From Cephalopachus bancanus (lineage: Eukaryota; Chordata; Mammalia; Primates; Tarsiidae): 64,000 bases of DNA. Positions within the stretch are counted from its first letter, which is position 1. Every line of letters starts with the position of its first letter. The translations under genes were made by a program, and so were the position numbers. The DNA is taken from assembly GCA_027257055.1 (NCBI GenBank), contig JAPVLO010000570.1:372001-436000 (forward strand), read 5' to 3'. The notes beneath the pieces are model-generated. The model was not told the DNA's origin. It ran no database searches and worked only from the letters and a program-made list of their open reading frames with translations. Of the stretch, positions 47,256 through 59,035 are shown one piece after another.

Positions 47256-47790
47256 GAATTTGTATCAAAACCTCCACAACATCATCCTTATATTAAATTT
47301 ATCTTATATATTGGTTATTATAAAATGTACAAATAAATCCCAAAGTCTTAATATTTGGTTTTATGTGTGAGTTACTTCCAATATCTCCACTCTCTTTCCT
47401 GTATGTTTTGATCCCCACATAATTTTCAGCTCTGAGTTACACTTTTGAGGACAATAAAATAGATTTAGATATTTTCCAACTGGAGTTTCACCTTCTAGCT
47501 TTATTACATGGAGGTCCCCTTGAGAAGATGAATAAAGAAAAATAACTGACTATTTAAACTGTAAAAAGGCATAAATGAGTTCTCATAAGATATTTTTTAC
47601 AATTTCTATTTTCATAATGGGTATCATTCCCACCATCAAAAAACTAGAAAAAGGAGCATTGTTTGGTTTATTTGGCTGGACAATGTGTGTGCAGTCACTG
47701 ACATTCTTATTCCAGCACCCCTATATAAATAAAGAAAATAGGCAGACAAATTTGCTAATTTTGGAAAGCAAGTGAATAATTGTATATGTT
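47256..47790. other. Unassigned AT-rich DNA
   Basis: No gene or nameable repeat seen between the L1 fragment and the next SINE. Confidence 0.5.
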
Positions 47791-47801
47791 AAGAATATTA
47801 C

Positions 47802-48091
47802 GCTGGGCTCAGTGGCTCAGCCTGTAATCCCGCACCTTTGGGAGGCTGAGGTGAGTGGATTGCCGGAGCCCGCGGGTTCGAGACCCACCTGGGCAGCGAG
47901 ACCTCATCACTACAATAAATTAAAAAATCAGCCGGGTGTGGTAGCGCATGCCTGTAATTCCGGCTACTCGGAAGGCTGAGACAGAAGGATCGCCAGAGCC
48001 CAGCAGGTCGAGGCTGTGGTGACCGGGAGCAGCCACTGCACTCCAGTCTGGGCGACAGAGTGAGACTCCAGCTCAAAAACAAACAAAAAAA
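47802..48091 (+). mobile_element. Alu-type dimeric SINE
   Basis: Sense dimer starting GCTGGGCTCAGTGG, linker TTAAAAAATCAG, tail CAAAAACAAACAAAAAAAAA. Target-site duplication AAGAATATTAC / AAGAGTTTTAC (47791-47801 and 48092-48102). Confidence 0.95.
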
Positions 48092-48224
48092 AAGAGTTTT
48101 ACAAAGTTAATCATTTCCATGAAAACAGGTTTAAAAGCTTGAGTTGTTAATAATTAAGTAGGACCAATTTAGACCTATCTCTCAACTTCCTTATATTAAT
48201 AAAGTCTACAATTAGTTGAGTATT

Positions 48225-48420
48225 AATGTGCCATGCTTTACAAATATTAGCTTATTTTATCATTAAAGTAGCTTTGTGATGACTTTATAATTATTAGCCC
48301 CTCTTGATAGATGATAAAATCAATTTTTAGTAAGATTAAATAACTTTAGTATGACAGAGCTAGTCAGTAAACAGAATTGGAAAGGAAACCAAGGTCTGTT
48401 GTTCACCAGATTTCACTTTC
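48225..48420 (+). mobile_element. MIR-family SINE remnant
   Basis: In order: CATGCTTTACAAATATTAGC, ATTATTAGCCCCTCTTGATAG, TATGACAGAGCTAGTCAGTA, and AAACCAAGGTCTGTTGTTCACC. These are the expected MIR core and 3' blocks. The following L1-G lies directly against its 3' end. Confidence 0.75.
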
Positions 48421-49308
48421 TTCTTTTTTTTCTCTTTTAATTTTTATTTAAAATTGTGGAGTACAATTCAGGGCTAGGTATACAAATATTCATCATGCAA
48501 ATACCCTTATCGATGAGGTGTGACCTCCCCTTCCCCAGGCAGATATCAACTACTGTCAATCCCACCTCCCCACCCCTCAAACCACCCCCTGTAGTTTCCC
48601 ACCACTTTCAATACTTTTCCTACAGTAATACGGTAGTTTTTTAAGGTCCACTTATGAGTGAGACCATGTAATACTCACTCAGCTCTGTTTATGTGAGAGA
48701 TCACTCAGTATTATGCACTCTAATTCCATACAGGTTGCTGCAAAGTTCATGGTTTTGTTCTTCTCTATGGCTGCATAGTATTCCATTGCGTATGTGTACC
48801 ACATTCTTTTTATCCAGTCCTCTTTTGATGGGCAGCACTGTTTGTTCCATGTTCTTGCTATTATGAACAATGCTGCGATAAATATCCATGTGCAAGTATC
48901 TTTTTTATAGAGTGACCTGAGTTCTTCCAAGTATATATCCAGTAGGGGGAAAGTGGGGTCATATGGAAGATTGATTTTTAGAACTTTTAGAAATCGCCAC
49001 ACTGATTTCCATAGAGGCTGAACTAATTTGTACTACCAGCAACAGTGTAGAAGTGTTTCCTTTTCACCACATCCTCTCCAGCATCTGTTATTTTTTGAGA
49101 TATTGAGGACTTCTCAAACTATGTTGAACAGGAGGGATGAGAGTGGACACCCTGGTCTTGTTCCAGTTTTCAGGGGAAATGGTTCCAATTACTGTTTGTT
49201 TAGCAGTATGCTGGCTGTGAGTTTCTTATAGATGGCTCTTACTATTTTGAGGTAAGTTCTACGTATGCCTAGGTGTTTGAGGGTTTTTATCAAGAATGGG
49301 TGCTGAAA

Positions 49309-49596
49309 GCCGGCCTGGTGGCTCAGCCTGTAATCCCGCGCCTTTGGGAGGCTGAGGTGGGTGGATTGCCTGACTCCGCGGGTTCGAGACCCACCTGGGC
49401 AGGTGAGACCTCATCTCTACAATAAATCAAAAAATTAGCTGGGCATGGTAGCACATGCCTGTAATTCTGGCTACTCGGAAGACTGAGGTGGAAGGATCGC
49501 CAGAGCCCAGCAGGTCGAGGCTGTGGTGGCTGGGAGTGGCCACTGCACTCCAATCTGGGTGACAGAGTGAGACTCCAACTCAAAAAAAAAAAAAAA
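49309..49596 (+). mobile_element. Alu-type dimeric SINE, first of a tandem pair
   Basis: Sense dimer from GCCGGCCTGGTGG to a 14-A tail, which joins the next SINE without any spacer. The flanking L1-G sequence AGAATGGGTGCTG (49293-49305) recurs only after the second SINE. Confidence 0.95.
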
Positions 49597-49869
49597 GCTG
49601 GGCTCATTGGCTCAGCCTATAATCCCGCACCTTTGGGAGGCTGAGGTGAGTGGATTGCCTGAACCCACAGGTTCGAGACCCGCCTGGGCAGCGAGACCTC
49701 ATCTCTACAATAAATTTAAAAAATCAGCCAGGCGTGGTAGTGCATGCCTGTAATTCCGTCTACTTGAAAAGCTGAGGCGGAAGGATCGCCTGAGCCCAGC
49801 AGGTGAGGCTGTGGTGGCCGGGAGTGGTGACAGAGTGAGACTCCAACTCAAAAAAAAAAAAAAAAAAAC
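49597..49869 (+). mobile_element. Alu-type dimeric SINE, second of a tandem pair
   Basis: Sense dimer starting GCTGGGCTCATTGG directly at the poly-A of the first copy and ending in an A run before AGAATAGGTGCTG (49870-49882). Its right arm lacks the CACTGCACTCCAGTCTGG block, as in the SINE at 25656. Confidence 0.95.
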
Positions 49870-50146
49870 AGAATAGGTGCTGGATTTTATCAAAGGTTTT
49901 TTGTGCATCTAATGATATAATTATGTGATTTTTGTTTTTACGTCTATTGATGCATTTAATTACATTTATGGTCTTACAAATGTTGAACCAGCCTTGCATC
50001 CTGAGGATGAAGCTTACTTGGTCGTGATGGATACTTTTTGAGATGTGTTGTTGAATTCAGTTTGCTAGGATCTTGTTGAGAATTTTAACATCTATGATCA
50101 TCAAGGATATTGGCCTGTAGTTCTCTTTCTCTGTTTGGTCTTTACA

Positions 50147-51059
50147 GATTTAATTTTTGAAAAGTTACTATGGAAATTGTTTGGCACTGTAAAATTAATA
50201 ATACCTAGCTTTTATTATGATATGGTGATGTAATTTAAAAGGTTTCTTCTTACCCTTTGTAACATATTTTGAGATTTATAAAATCTTTGGGTTTCAAAGA
50301 TGCAAATTGAAATAAATTATCTCTGTAAGCCAAGTGAGTTTGCTAGACTTATACAAGCTCTTTAAAAAATGTTTCATGTATAAACTAAAATTGTCTTTAA
50401 TTTATTTTGATGTTTTGAATTTCTGCTACTTTTTGGGTGCATTTATGCCATGTTACAAATATAAAAAAATTAAACTTTCTTTTAGATGGAGTCTTGAGTT
50501 GTTAATATAGTTCTCATTCTCACTTTTCTATACATTTCTTTTAAATCACTGTTTTTTATTTGAGGGATTTCCCTTAGAATTTTTACATTAACAGCATTTA
50601 GTTCATATTATTTAATATATCTATAGAATCTCACATGTAAAGTATAATTGGTCATTTTATTCTTAGCAAAATAAATGTATGAATTTGACCAAGTTTATAT
50701 GACTTCTTAAGATCTTCAGTTCTATGCTCTGGAAAGTTATTCTAGAGAATATTATAGATATAAAATGTTTTAGCAAGATTTAAGTTTTTTTAAAAATGTA
50801 TGATTTTCATGCTTTTCTTAAAGTGTCCTTAGAGTATATGAATTCAAATACATTTTGAGTTTACCTACAAATTATATATGGAAGGAAGAAATCCAAAGAC
50901 TCTCATAGCAAATAATTTGAAAACAAAGCTATGATATCAAATAACACTCAATTACCAAACTACCCTTTAACACAACATTTACTGGACAGTTCCACATATT
51001 ATAGCAAAGTTTGAGACCTGAACTGATATCAGAACCATTGCCCACAGAAGGTAAGGCAT
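50147..51059. other. Unassigned AT-rich DNA
   Basis: No gene seen. The right part could belong to the 5' UTR of old element L1-J, which becomes recognisable at about 51060. Confidence 0.5.
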
Positions 51060-51612
51060 AGCTTGTAGGTTGACCTTGAGAAAGTGATTCTTACTAAAAC
51101 AACAACAAATTAATCAACCTTCTACAAAGAATTTTAGTACAGCCCAGAATATCACAATTATTATTCAGAATATCCAGAATACAATACAAAAGATCTTGAC
51201 ATAAAAAGAACCAGAAAATATTTTAAATGTTCAATAGAAAATAGAATAGACATATACCAATGAGGAGATAAATCAGATATTGGAATCATCCAATAAAGGC
51301 TTTAAAGAAGCAGTTATAGATACTCTCAATGAAGTAAGAGTGAACTCTTGAAATGAATGAGAAAATACAAATTCTCAGCAGAGCAATAGACACTTCAAAA
51401 TAGAATAATAAGAAGAAAATGGAAACTGTATATCTTAAAATTAAAATTCCTAAAATAAACCATATGATGGGTTCAATAATAAAATGATATTGGATATAGT
51501 AAATGTGAAGACAGATAAATATAAATTGTCTAATTTGAATAACAGAAGCAAAAAAATGTATAAAAATGAAGATAATCAAGAAGATAAAGGGCAATATAAT
51601 AGTGTCCAATAC
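51060..51612 (+). mobile_element. Old LINE-1 (L1M-type) copy L1-J, 5' UTR and ORF1 start
   Basis: Follows the 5' part of old mammalian L1s: CAGAATATCCAGAATACAAT, then a CATAAAAAGAACCAGAAAAT block, ATCAGATATTGGAATCATCC, GGCTTTAAAGAAGCAGTTAT, and CAATGAAGTAAGAG, in the expected order. It continues into degraded ORF1 coiled-coil sequence near 51500-51610. L1-E breaks it, and ORF1 C-terminal sequence of the same type resumes at about 59040. Confidence 0.78.
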
Positions 51613-53694
51613 CTGGATTTAGGAAGATGGTGGTGAAGCCTGTGAGAGTGCACGAGTCTATGTGTGAGTGAGTGTTTGCAAAGATGAATATGCATGCATA
51701 GGTGTATGTAATTGGGTGTGAGAGTGTCTGTCAAAACGGGGACTTGGGGACAGGCAGTCTGGGATCTCCTGGTGAAGTGGCCACTGTCTTGGCTGCTTGG
51801 ACCCTTGCACTTCTCATAGAACAAGAGTGAGACCCATCTTCTGAAACTAAAAAAGCCCTCCTCAGGAGGAAACCACAGGGTGTGGCCACCACTTGATGCC
51901 CAGACTCACCACACTCACCTTCAGTTCCTGACATTGCTTCATCACCAGGATCAGAATGCAGAGACTGAAATGCCTGACAGGGAGGGAGCTGTTGCCTCCG
52001 TGGCTGCATGTGCTGCTGCAACTGTGAAGTTAAGAGAAATTGAGCAGCTAGTAGTGAGTCAAGAAACAGGAGCACATGTAGTGAAGAGAGGTGGCCAGGG
52101 CATCCCTGGCAGCAAAGACTGTGGCAGAAATGAAGAAGGAAGTAGAGGCTGGGACCCACTGGAAGAAAGAGCATGGGCACTCGGCCACCATCCTGAAGCC
52201 CAGGCAGAGAAGTACCCTAGGGTGCCCACTATGGAGCAGTAGATGGATGCCTTGAAACCAGTGGCTGAACCCAACATCTCTCTGGGGTTGATGACCATGA
52301 ATCCAGAGAGTATATTCCCAGTATACAATATCTGGAGGTAAACAGTGGGTGCAGAATTCCAGACATCTCATTCCCCACACTGACCCAGCTACAGAGCAAC
52401 AGGTGCACTCAGAAGAGGAGAATCCAGCCAGAGAAAGGTAGGAATGAGTGATGAATGGATCCACCCACTTTCACCCAGCAGTGTATGAAATATGGCAGCT
52501 CCAGCTGGGCTCTGTGGTTCAGCCTGTAATCCTGCACCTTTGGGAGGCTGAGGTGAGTGGATTGCCTGAGCCCGCGGATTCGAGACCCACCTGAGCAGCA
52601 AGACCTCATCTCTACAATAAATCAGCCGGGCGTGGTAGCGCATGCCTGTAATTCCAGCTACTTGGAAGGCTGAGGCGGAAGGATCGCCGGAGCCCAGCAG
52701 GTCAAGGCTGCAGTGGCCAGGAGCAGCCACTGCACTCCAGTCTGGGCGACAAAGTGAGACTCCAACTCAAAAAAAAAAAATAAAAAGAAATATGTCAGTT
52801 CCACACAGGAGGAAAACTGGTCAGGGCACAGTTCAGAGAATCAAGTCCAGGTGGAGCTAGAAATGGTTCCAGTGCTGAGAAGAATCTCCTGTGAGGTGAA
52901 CATGTATGACATGCTCACCGTTAGTGCCTGGGAAAGAGACAATCCAAAACCACATTCATAGAACAGAGCAGAGAGTGGACATCCAGCCACTGAATATAGA
53001 AGGCTTTATGAAAATGTTTGAGGAGGTGAAATCCCACACAGCGAAGATTCTGTTGGCCACACAGGAATCAGGAGGGCAGGAGTGGAGACTGGGAACTCCT
53101 TTCCTTTACTGCAAACAGGATGCTGTAGAAATTAGGAAAATGCCAGCATCACAAACGCCCTGTACTGGTCAGTAATCATACACTGCAGGAGACTGAGAAG
53201 GTAACCCTACAAGTGTAGCAGCAGGAAAAAAACCAACAGTTACACAACCTGCCACAGAAAGAATTCAGTGCTCATTTTTCCCCCTTTTATTCCTTTCTTA
53301 TTTACTCTTTTTCCCTTTCTTTTTTTTCTTCTCTCTTTTCCTGTTCTTTTCTTTTCTTTCACTTTTTCTTGGACTTAGGGGGGACACATATGTACCAATT
53401 GCATGGACATATTGTGTGGTGAAAGGGAATGAGTTCCAGAAGGTACAGTCCCCAGACACTGAACCTTGTGACCTCTGGGTAGTTTCTGAATACCAGCCCC
53501 ATTCCACTTTATTCAGCTCTCAAAATTGCAAGGAGACAGCACAACGCCCCACCCCCTAGCCATGTTTCAAAATTGAGCAAATTCAGAGTCTCTGCTCAGG
53601 GGAGGATGGGGGTTAAGATAACAAGAGATGTGAAAGCTTCACCCTTTCTCATTAAAAAATAGAATTAAATAAGAAGAAAAGAAAGCTGTAACAA
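51613..53694 (+). promoter_or_regulatory. L1-E 5' UTR / former promoter region
   Basis: Begins near AGGAAGATGGTGGTGAAG. The middle shares blocks with the L1-D 5' UTR. A pyrimidine tract (53278-53370) ends GGACTTAGGGG at 53378, 317 bases before ORF1, the same spacing as in L1-B, L1-C and L1-F. Open frames on both strands at 51730-52460 reflect GC-rich composition and show no known domain. Confidence 0.6.
52504..52786 (+). mobile_element. Alu-type dimeric SINE in L1-E 5' UTR
   Basis: Sense dimer from GCTGGGCTCTGTGG to an A-rich tail. Target-site duplication GAAATATGKCAGYTCCA, 17 bases with two differences (52487-52503 and 52787-52803). Confidence 0.97.
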
Positions 53695-54660
53695 ATGAGG
53701 AAAAATCAATGGAAGAACACAGGTAATCCCCAGAGTTCTAAAGAGACAACTCCCCAAAAAACAGACTTCAAAGCTCAAACCTTGGAAATCTTCCAGAACA
53801 ACCTCTCCCAGAAGACAACCACAGATATCAGGGATTGGGTGGAAAGAAGGAACAAATGCCAAGAAAAACAAGAAGAAAAACTAAATTAAATTGTAACAGA
53901 GATATTAGCTATAAAAAGCTCCATTCATGAAATAAATAATTAACTGATAAGCATGGAAAGCAAAATTAACCAAGCAGAGGAAAGAATCTCAAAGCTTCTT
54001 GACTGAAATATGGAATTAACACAATTTGTTAAAAATACAGAAAAAAAAACTCAGAAAGAAGGAGCAAAGCCTCCAAGAGTTGTGCATTACATCAAAAGGC
54101 CAAATTACCCCTGAATGGTATCTCTGATGCAGAAAGGTAGATGGAGACAACTTGGAACAAACATTCCATGAGGTCATCCAAGAAAACTTCCCCATCTTCA
54201 CAAAGACATTGCCATTCAAGCACAAGAGATTTAGAGAACCCCCACAAGGAATCATATATGAAGATCAACCTCTACATAGTAACTTATCTACACAAAGTTG
54301 GTATAATTTTAAAAATCCTGAAGGCAGAGAGATAGAAAGATCAGACTACCCACTGGGAAAGACCAATCAGAATAACACCAGACTGATTTATTGACAGAAG
54401 CACTACAAGCAAGAAGGGATTAGAGTCTAATATTTTTCAAAGATAAGCAATACTGACAAAGAATGTCCTACCCAGTGAAACTAAGTTTCATTAGTGACAG
54501 AGAATTAGAACTCTCCCCATGCATCCAATCTCCAAAAGAATATTTTGCTTCCAGCTCTAGAGGAGATACTTTAAAAGGTGTTGAGAACAGAAAAAAAAAA
54601 GCAGAATAAGAATGATCACACACTTCACAAGAACACAGACAAACATAGATTCAACAGAAT
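53695..54660 (+). pseudogene. ORF1: L1-E ORF1 remnant
   Basis: The ATG at 53695 sits in the AACAAATGAGGAAAAATC context used by the other copies. The first 64 codons are open. The coiled coil follows (ATAAGCATGGAAAGC, near 53950), then the RNA-recognition part around 54100-54300 and the C-terminal domain to about 54660. Several stops and a frameshift block translation. L1 RNA-chaperone pseudogene. Confidence 0.85.
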
Positions 54661-54747
54661 ATACTATGCACCACAAAAATAAGCACACACACACACATAT
54701 ATTAATGCAAATGTTAAAAGAAAACAAACCAGCCTCTTAAGAGCCCT

Positions 54748-57700
54748 ATGATAGAGTTAGTCTCACATTTCAGTAATCAGCCTGCACATGAATGTACTAT
54801 ATGCACAAATGAAAAGGCATAAAATGGAAAACTGTTTAAAAATCATTTATTCAATAATTTTCTGCATCCAGTAAATCCACTTTTACAACAATGGGCACAT
54901 ACAGATTTGAAGTTAGAGGTTGGAAAATGAACTTACAGGTGAATAGAAAGCAGAAAAAGACAGGAGTAACTATTCTAATATCAGAAAAAACAGCCTTCAT
55001 GCTATCACAAATTAAAATGTATACAAAAGGACATTGTACAATGGCAAAAGGTTCAATTCATTAGCAAGACATATCCATCCTAAGCATACATTTCTCCAAG
55101 ACAGGAGCACCAGGATTTATAGATCAGCTACTAAATAAAAGAGGACATTGTCTCATACACAATCATAATTGGAGGCTTAGACACTCCACTAACAACCTTA
55201 GATAGAACACTGAGGCAAATAAAAAAAGCTCAATGAGAAGATACAGAACCTCAACTTAATGCTCAGTCAAATGGATGTAATAGACATCTACAGAAAACTT
55301 TACCCAACAACTACAGAGTATACATTCTACTCATCAGCAAATAGAATGTACTCCAAGATCAACCACATTCTTGAACATAAATCTAGCATAAACACATTTC
55401 AAAAGATCAAAATAATACTGTGCATCTCCTAATATCACAGTGGATAAAAATAAATAACCTCAAACAAGATCCCCCCAAAACACACAAAGACATGGACACT
55501 AAATGACGTACTGCTGAATGATTTCTGGGCCAACATGGAAATCAAGAGAGAAATTAAAAGATTCTTGGAAACAAATGAAAAGAAAGACACATCTTATCAT
55601 AATTTCTGGGGTGCTTTGAAAGCAGTATTAAGATAAACATTCATAGCTCTGCACACACACATCAAGAAAACTGAAAGATCACTGAAAGATCACAGATAAT
55701 CACCCTGATGACACACCTAAGGGAGCTAGAAAGGCAAAACCATTAAAATCCTAGCTTCAGCAGAAGAATTTAGATCAGCAAAAAATGTTGCAACTGAGGG
55801 GCATAGAAGACAAAAATATCATAGAAAAAAATCAACAAGACAAAAAACTGGTTATTTGAAAGGTTAAATAAGTTTGATGGTCTTCTAGCAAGACTGACTA
55901 AGAAAAAGAGAGAGAAAATCCAACCAAATACAATTAATACAATTAGAATAACAAGAGGTGACCAGAAAAAATTCAAGAGATGATCAGAGATTACTATACA
56001 TACATTCATGGAAAAAACTGGAAAACCTAAAGGAAATGGAGAACTTTTTGATATCACACAGCCTTCCTATGTTGATATAAAAAGAAATTGAAACCTATAA
56101 CAGATGAATAAGAATTCAAAGGATTGACTTTGTCATGAGAAATATTTCTACAAGCCAGACAGCTTTCCAGTTGAATTCTACCAATCATTACTAATGTAAC
56201 TGATATCAATCTTCTTGAAAGTATTCTGGCAGTCAAGAAAGATGGAACTCTCCCCCAAATTATTTTATTAAGCTAACATCACACTGATACCCAAATCTGG
56301 AAAAAAACCACCAAGGAAAAAGAATTACAGGCCAATCTCCTTGATGAACACAGATACAAAAATTTTCACTACGATTCTAACAAATCGAATCCAACAACAC
56401 ATTTAAAGAATCGTCCACCATGGCCAATTTGTCTTCAGTACCAGGATGCTGGGCTAGTTCAACATCCCAAAGACCATAAATGTAATTCAATACATTGACA
56501 GATGTAAAAACAAGACGCATATGATTACATCATTAGAACAAAGTTTCAAAAAAATCCAACATTCCTTCTTGATACAAACCCTTGAACACTTAGGCATGGA
56601 AGGAAAGTCCTCAAAAAAGTAAGATCTATCTATAATAAACCCACAGCCAACATAATGCTTAATGAATAAAAGTTGGAAATTTTCCGCCTGAAATTAGGAA
56701 CAAGACAATTCTGCCCACTCTCACCCCCATCTTCTTCAACATAGTGCTGGGTGTCCTTACTAGAGCAATCAAGCAAGTGAAGCAAATGAAGGATATTCAA
56801 AAAGGAAAAGAGGAGATTAAGCTATCCCTCTTTGTGGGCAATATAATGCTATACCTTGAAAACATAAGAGAGTCCATAAAAAACCTCCTTGCACTGATAA
56901 TGACTTGGTAAAGTTTTGGGGGTAAAAAATCAAAGTGCAAAATGGTTGTGTTTCTATACAGCAGCAGCAAACAGGCAGAGAACCAAAGAAAAAGAACCAT
57001 TTCATTCATAACCACAAACACATGAAATACCTTGTCATCTATCTACCAGAAAAGTGAAAAACCTTTACAATGAGAAGTACAAAACACTGCTCAAAGAAAT
57101 TAAAGATGACACAAATGAAAAAACATATTTTTCTGATGAATTGGAAGATTCAAAATTGTCAAGGTATTCATCCTACTCAAGGCAATGTACAGATTCAATG
57201 CAATACCCATAAAATTACCTACATCATTCTTCTCAGACCTGAAAAATACAATGCAGAAATTCATACAAAAAAAGAGCACAAATAGCCAAAACAACACTCA
57301 GCAAAATGACATATCACACTTCCATATTTTTAACTTTATTGCAAGGCTTCAATAATCGAAGCAGCCATGACCTGGTACAAGAACAGACATGTAGACCAAC
57401 AGAACAGGACAAAGATACTGGAAGCAAAAACTCAATCTTTCAGCCAACTCATCTTTGACAAATCTACCATTAATAACTACTGAGAAGAGGGGCTCTTATT
57501 TAGCAAATGGTACTGGGAAAACTGACTGACCTTATGCAGAAGAATGAAATAGAGCAGAACCTTTGCCTATCACCATAAACAAAAATCAACTCTAAATGAA
57601 TCAAAACCTAAAAATAAAACCTTATACTCTAAGATTCTTAAAAGAAAACACAGGAAACACTATTAAGCACATGGGAGTAAGAAACCAATTCTTGATTAAA

Positions 57701-58795
57701 TAACCAAGAGTGTATACCATAAAATAGAAGATAGATAAATGGGATCTCATCAAATTGAAAAGCTTTTGCACAACAAAATACACCATCAAGAGAGCATGAA
57801 GACAACCCACAGAATGGGGGAAAATATTTGATAATTGTGTATCTAACAAAGGCCTAACATCTAGGATCTACAAGTAATTGAAGTGCGCCAAAAGGATGTT
57901 CTTTTTTTTTTTTTTTTTTTGAGCTGGAGTCTCACTCTGTCACCCAGACTGGAGTGCAGTGGCCGCTTCCAGCCACCGCAGCCTCGACCTGCTGGGCTCC
58001 GGCGATCCTTCTGCCTCAGTCTTCCAAGTAGCCAGAACTACAGGCATGCGCTACCACGCCTGGCTGATTTTTTGATTTATTGTAGAGATGAGGTCTCGCT
58101 GCCCAGGTGGGTCTCGAACCCGCGGGCTCAGGCAGTCCACTCACCTCAGCCTCCCAAAGGCATGGGATTACAGGCTGAGCCACTGAACCCGGCTAAGGAT
58201 ATTTAAAAAAGTACTATTAAAAAATTGGTTGAGCACATGGATCGACAATTCTCAAAAAGAAGACATACAAGCAGTCAACAGATACAGTGAACAATGTTCA
58301 GCCTCCCTAATTATCAGAGAAATGCAAATCAAAACCACAGAGATATCATCTAACTCCAGTAAGAATGGTCATCATTAATAGATCAAAAAACAGTAGATGC
58401 TGGCCTGGGTGCATAGAAAAGAGAAAGATTCTATACTGTTGGTGACAGTTCAAACCAGTCCAACTTCTATGGAAAACAGTGTGGCGATTTCTAAAGGAAC
58501 TAGAAATTGATCTTCCATATGCTCCAGTAACACAAACAACACCTACACAAGCATGTTTATTGCCACACTATTCACAATGGCAAAAACATGGAACCAATCT
58601 TGTTGCCCATGGAAAGTAGATTGTATAAAAAAATTGTGGTACATATACATAATGGAATATTATGTGGTCACAAAGAAAGACAAAATCATGAACTTTGCAG
58701 CAAATTAGATGAAGCTGGAGACAATCAAACTTAGTGATTTATTACAGAAACAAAGAACGAAATACCACGTATTTTCACTCATAAGCGGGACCTGA
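54748..58795 (+). pseudogene. ORF2: L1-E ORF2 remnant (endonuclease-reverse transcriptase)
   Basis: Begins at the ATG at 54748 (start of the MIE/MTG-type endonuclease) and ends at TGA 58793-58795. Endonuclease, fingers, palm, thumb and C-terminal regions are in order. At the palm (near 56830) the sequence reads SLFVGNIM where an FADDM-type motif is expected, so both catalytic aspartates are lost. A SINE at 57902-58193 interrupts the C-terminal part. Stops are frequent. Confidence 0.9.
57902..58193 (-). mobile_element. Alu-type dimeric SINE in L1-E ORF2, antisense
   Basis: Poly-T (T20) head, antisense dimer ending GAGCCACTGAACCCGGC. Target-site duplication AAAGGATGTTC / TAAGGATATTT (57891-57901 and 58194-58204). 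The left arm keeps GAACCCGCGGGCTC. Confidence 0.96.
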
Positions 58796-59035
58796 GTATT
58801 AACCAACATAACACAAGACAGAGATTAGCAGTGGTGGGACACAGCCAGGAGAAGGAGGAAAGGAGCATGTCATAACATAAATGGTACCTGGTCCTAAACT
58901 AGAAGAATTGAGGACTAGTTGTAAGCTCAAACTTCCTCTGCATGTAAATTACTTATGTACCCTAATCCATACTTGTACTCCAAATCTCTACAAATAATTA
59001 ATTAGTTCAATAATCATGCCATCTATGTCCAGAAA

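Larger units (their letters stand above)
48423..50145 (-). mobile_element. LINE-1 copy L1-G, 5' truncated, with internal deletion
   Basis: Antisense L1. The 3' UTR (48430-48650) and ORF2 C-terminus run to about 49105, including an open block reading IKRMWYTYAMEYYAAIEK at 49002-48679 minus. The sequence then jumps to the reverse-transcriptase palm (complement of GTRPGCPL) at about 49106, removing some 1.2 kb. It continues through palm and fingers, broken by two SINEs at 49309-49869, to 50145. Flanks AGATTTCACTTT (48408) and AGATTTAATTTT (50146) are a possible target-site duplication. Confidence 0.85.
51613..59035 (+). mobile_element. LINE-1 copy L1-E, near full length
   Basis: Sense L1 with long 5' UTR (51613-53694, SINE inside), ORF1 remnant, ORF2 remnant (SINE inside) and 3' UTR with a worn A-rich end at about 58990-59035. 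It interrupts L1-J. The start resembles that of L1-F. Divergence is higher than in L1-B or L1-C, so it is older, but younger than L1-J. Confidence 0.9.

Noticed and set aside
51731..52464. Overlapping open frames of 120-149 codons on both strands
   Set aside because: They lie in the GC-rich 5' UTR of L1-E, overlap each other on opposite strands, and show no known domain. Chance frames are the simplest reading.
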